A DNA stretch of 7,607 bases from QAMH01 sp900556425 (GTDB lineage: Bacteria > Actinomycetota > Coriobacteriia > Coriobacteriales > QAMH01), in NCBI GenBank assembly GCA_902475535.1, contig CABRZR010000028.1, forward strand, positions 1 to 7,607. Direction: 5' to 3'. This document shows, one piece after another, positions 6,501 through 7,607 of the stretch. Within the stretch, counting starts at the first letter, position 1. Each line of letters starts with the position of its first letter. The translations under genes and the position numbers were made by a program. The notes beneath the pieces are model-generated. The model searched no databases, had not been told where the DNA came from, and worked only from the letters and a program-made list of their open reading frames with translations.

Positions 6501-6533
6501 GCGTAAGGTTGGCATGAAGCGAAAGACGACGCG
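6501..6533. repeat. Detached partial copy of the B repeat
   Basis: The segment 6507-6533 (core ATGAAGCGAAAGACGACGCG) matches 6932-6958 of the second full B unit at 23 of 27 positions. It lies on the far side of the A-repeat block from the main B array, as if the A block separated it from the others. Confidence 0.7.
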
Positions 6534-6552
6534 TGCGTGACTCACCAGACAG

Positions 6553-6788
6553 CCACTGCACCACAATTCGAGGCGCTTAGGGGATGTGCCTTGGCCACCA
6601 CACCACATTTTGTGGCACTCGCTGAGCTTCCTGCCAAGCAATGTGCGCTGGTGGTTCCTCTGACGGCCACCACGCCACAATTCAGGGCGCTTCTGCCAAG
6701 CAACGTGTCGTTATGACCGCATCGCCGACCACCACACCACAATTTGCGGCACTTACCGGAGACTATGCCAGGTAATATGCGTCGATGG
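6553..6788. repeat. A repeats: four degenerate units with CCACCACACCACAATTT core
   Basis: The core occurs at 6553-6568 (CCACTGCACCACAATT), 6595-6610 (CCACCACACCACATTT), 6667-6682 (CCACCACGCCACAATT) and 6729-6744 (CCACCACACCACAATT), with spacings of 42, 72 and 62 nt. A second block, CTGCCAAGCAAYGTG, follows the core at 6631-6645 and 6693-6707, with a diverged form at 6764-6778. In two units the core continues into a short palindrome such as CCACATTTTGTGG (6604-6616). Uneven spacing and frame changes argue against a coding repeat. I do not recognise the family. Confidence 0.8.
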
Positions 6789-7020
6789 CTCCTGCACGTT
6801 CGAATGCGTGAGATTGACGAGAAGCGTGAGGTAAAGCGCATTCAGTTGCCCCTGCGCTTTTGGGAGTGCGAGATTGGCGCGAAGTGGTGAGCGAGGCGCT
6901 ATCAGTTGCCCCTGCGTCTATAGAGGGGCGAGATTGACGTGAAGCGGAAGACGACGCGAATCAGTTGCCACTGCGCTTTAGGGTGCGTGAGATTGGCATG
7001 AAGCGCGACACGTAGCGTAC
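6783..7020. repeat. B repeats: four tandem ~60-bp units
   Basis: Units run 6783-6842, 6843-6902, 6903-6961 and 6962-7020. Units 2-4 begin CAGTTGCC(C/A)CTGCG and all four contain G(A/C)GATTG.C..GAAG about 29 nt into the unit (for example GCGAGATTGGCGCGAAG at 6869-6885). The first unit is the most diverged at its start. The array lies downstream of the 5S rRNA gene in the direction of rRNA transcription. No long reading frame respects the repeat. I do not recognise it as a named element. Confidence 0.85.
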
Positions 7021-7075
7021 TAAACGCTACGTGAGTGTCGCGATGAATGCCAAGATTGCGTGCCCTAAAGCGCAG
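6971..7075 (-). repeat. Very long imperfect hairpin from an inverted B copy
   Basis: The last direct B unit (arm 6971-7018) is followed by an inverted copy (arm 7024-7075). Perfect blocks are CTGCGCTTTAGGG (13 bp), TTGGCAT (7 bp), CGCGACAC (8 bp) and ACGTAGCGT/ACGCTACGT (9 bp around the loop ACTAA at 7019-7023). The pairing spans about 105 nt. It begins at the base of the 5S processing stem, so transcripts leaving the rRNA operon would meet it immediately. No T-run follows it, so it is not a standard terminator, though it could help end transcription or mature the 3' end. Confidence 0.8.
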
Positions 7076-7223
7076 GAAGCCCCTGGAGAGCTCAGCATCG
7101 TCCTAGTCTCCCACGGCCTTCCGCCGTAGTACCTTCGGCGATGGAGGGCTTAACTGCCGGGTTCGGAATGGGACCGGGTGTACCCCCTCCTCCATAAACA
7201 CTGAGCTCACCAGGGGCTTCCTG
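7073..7223 (-). other. 23-bp processing stem enclosing the 5S rRNA
   Basis: The arms 7073-7095 and 7201-7223 are reverse complements at 22 of 23 positions (the exception is 7087 against 7209). The innermost 8 bp (GAGCTCAG/CTGAGCTC) overlap the 5S terminal helix. The outer 14 bp (CAGGAAGCCCCTGG) extend it into the precursor, as expected of a substrate for RNase III- or M5-type 5S maturation. Confidence 0.85.
7091..7206 (-). rRNA. rrf: 5S ribosomal RNA
   Basis: The minus strand carries the conserved 5S core CCCGGTCCCATTCCGAACCC, then GGCAGTTAAGCCCTCC, GCCGAAGGTACT and GTGGGAGACTAGGACG. The flanking CTCAGTG and ATGCTGAG form the terminal helix. The ends are estimated from that helix and may be off by a few bases. 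It lies about 90 nt downstream of the 23S 3' end, in the usual 16S-23S-5S order. Confidence 0.95.
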
Positions 7224-7294
7224 ATGGAGCACCCTGAAGGTCGCATAGCGCGTAGATCGAAGCGTTCTATCGATACAGCGAATGAATGATTAAT
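7207..7294 (-). other. 23S-5S internal spacer
   Basis: About 88 nt without a tRNA. Its 5S-proximal part holds the upstream arm of the 5S processing stem; the rest shows nothing I can identify. Confidence 0.7.

Positions 7295-7607
<313 letters not shown>

Noticed and set aside
6426..6841. Minus-strand frames through the A repeats giving peptides with repeated CGVVA or WCGG
   Set aside because: The repeat spacing of 62 nt breaks the frame between units. Different units are read in different frames, no good ribosome binding site precedes them, and the peptide character follows from the DNA repeat. I treat the region as noncoding.
6553..7020. CRISPR array
   Set aside because: The units are contiguous and degenerate, with unequal spacing in the A block. 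There is no short identical repeat with unique spacers and no cas gene.
7207..7294. tRNA gene in the 23S-5S spacer
   Set aside because: No GTTC-type T-loop, anticodon arm or acceptor-stem pairing can be found in the 88 nt.

Overview
The window reads as a chromosomal housekeeping segment of a fairly GC-rich bacterium with everything transcribed leftward (minus strand). The end of a ribosomal RNA operon lies at the right edge. I infer a high-GC Gram-positive, possibly a gut Coriobacteriia-type actinobacterium, from the high GC content, the short-form phosphate acetyltransferase, the actinobacterial-looking 5S rRNA and the gene mix. No single feature proves this and no database was searched.

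Right end (about 7090-7607): the 3' portion of a 23S rRNA gene (cut by the window edge), a short spacer without a tRNA, and a 5S rRNA enclosed by a 23-bp processing stem. Between the 5S gene and the next protein gene is about 690 bp of noncoding DNA. Most of it is two interleaved families of degenerate tandem repeats: a ~60-bp 'B' unit and a 42-72-bp-spaced 'A' unit. One inverted B copy forms a very long hairpin directly beside the 5S stem. This is the least conventional part of the window.

Centre (1895-6399): a NifU-type iron-sulfur scaffold, a phosphate acetyltransferase (pta, with no ackA next to it), a family 2 glycosyltransferase, release factor 1 (prfA) and its methyltransferase (prmC). 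The last three are packed 15 nt and 4 nt apart and are almost certainly one transcript. PrmC methylates the GGQ glutamine of the RF1 made by the preceding gene.

Left end (1-1837): an HdeD-type six-helix membrane protein with its own well-formed promoter and ribosome binding site, followed by a 266-nt gap. The gap holds a REP-like hairpin and an intrinsic terminator placed just before a DUF2064 nucleotide-sugar-transferase-like gene. The final 188 bp hold three copies of an A/T-rich motif, two of them arranged as a 21-bp inverted repeat.

No mobile element with a transposase, no CRISPR array and no defence system is visible. The candidates for something undescribed are the repeat mosaic after the rRNA operon, the leader/terminator ahead of the DUF2064 gene, and the shared TACAATAGG start context of the two transferase genes.
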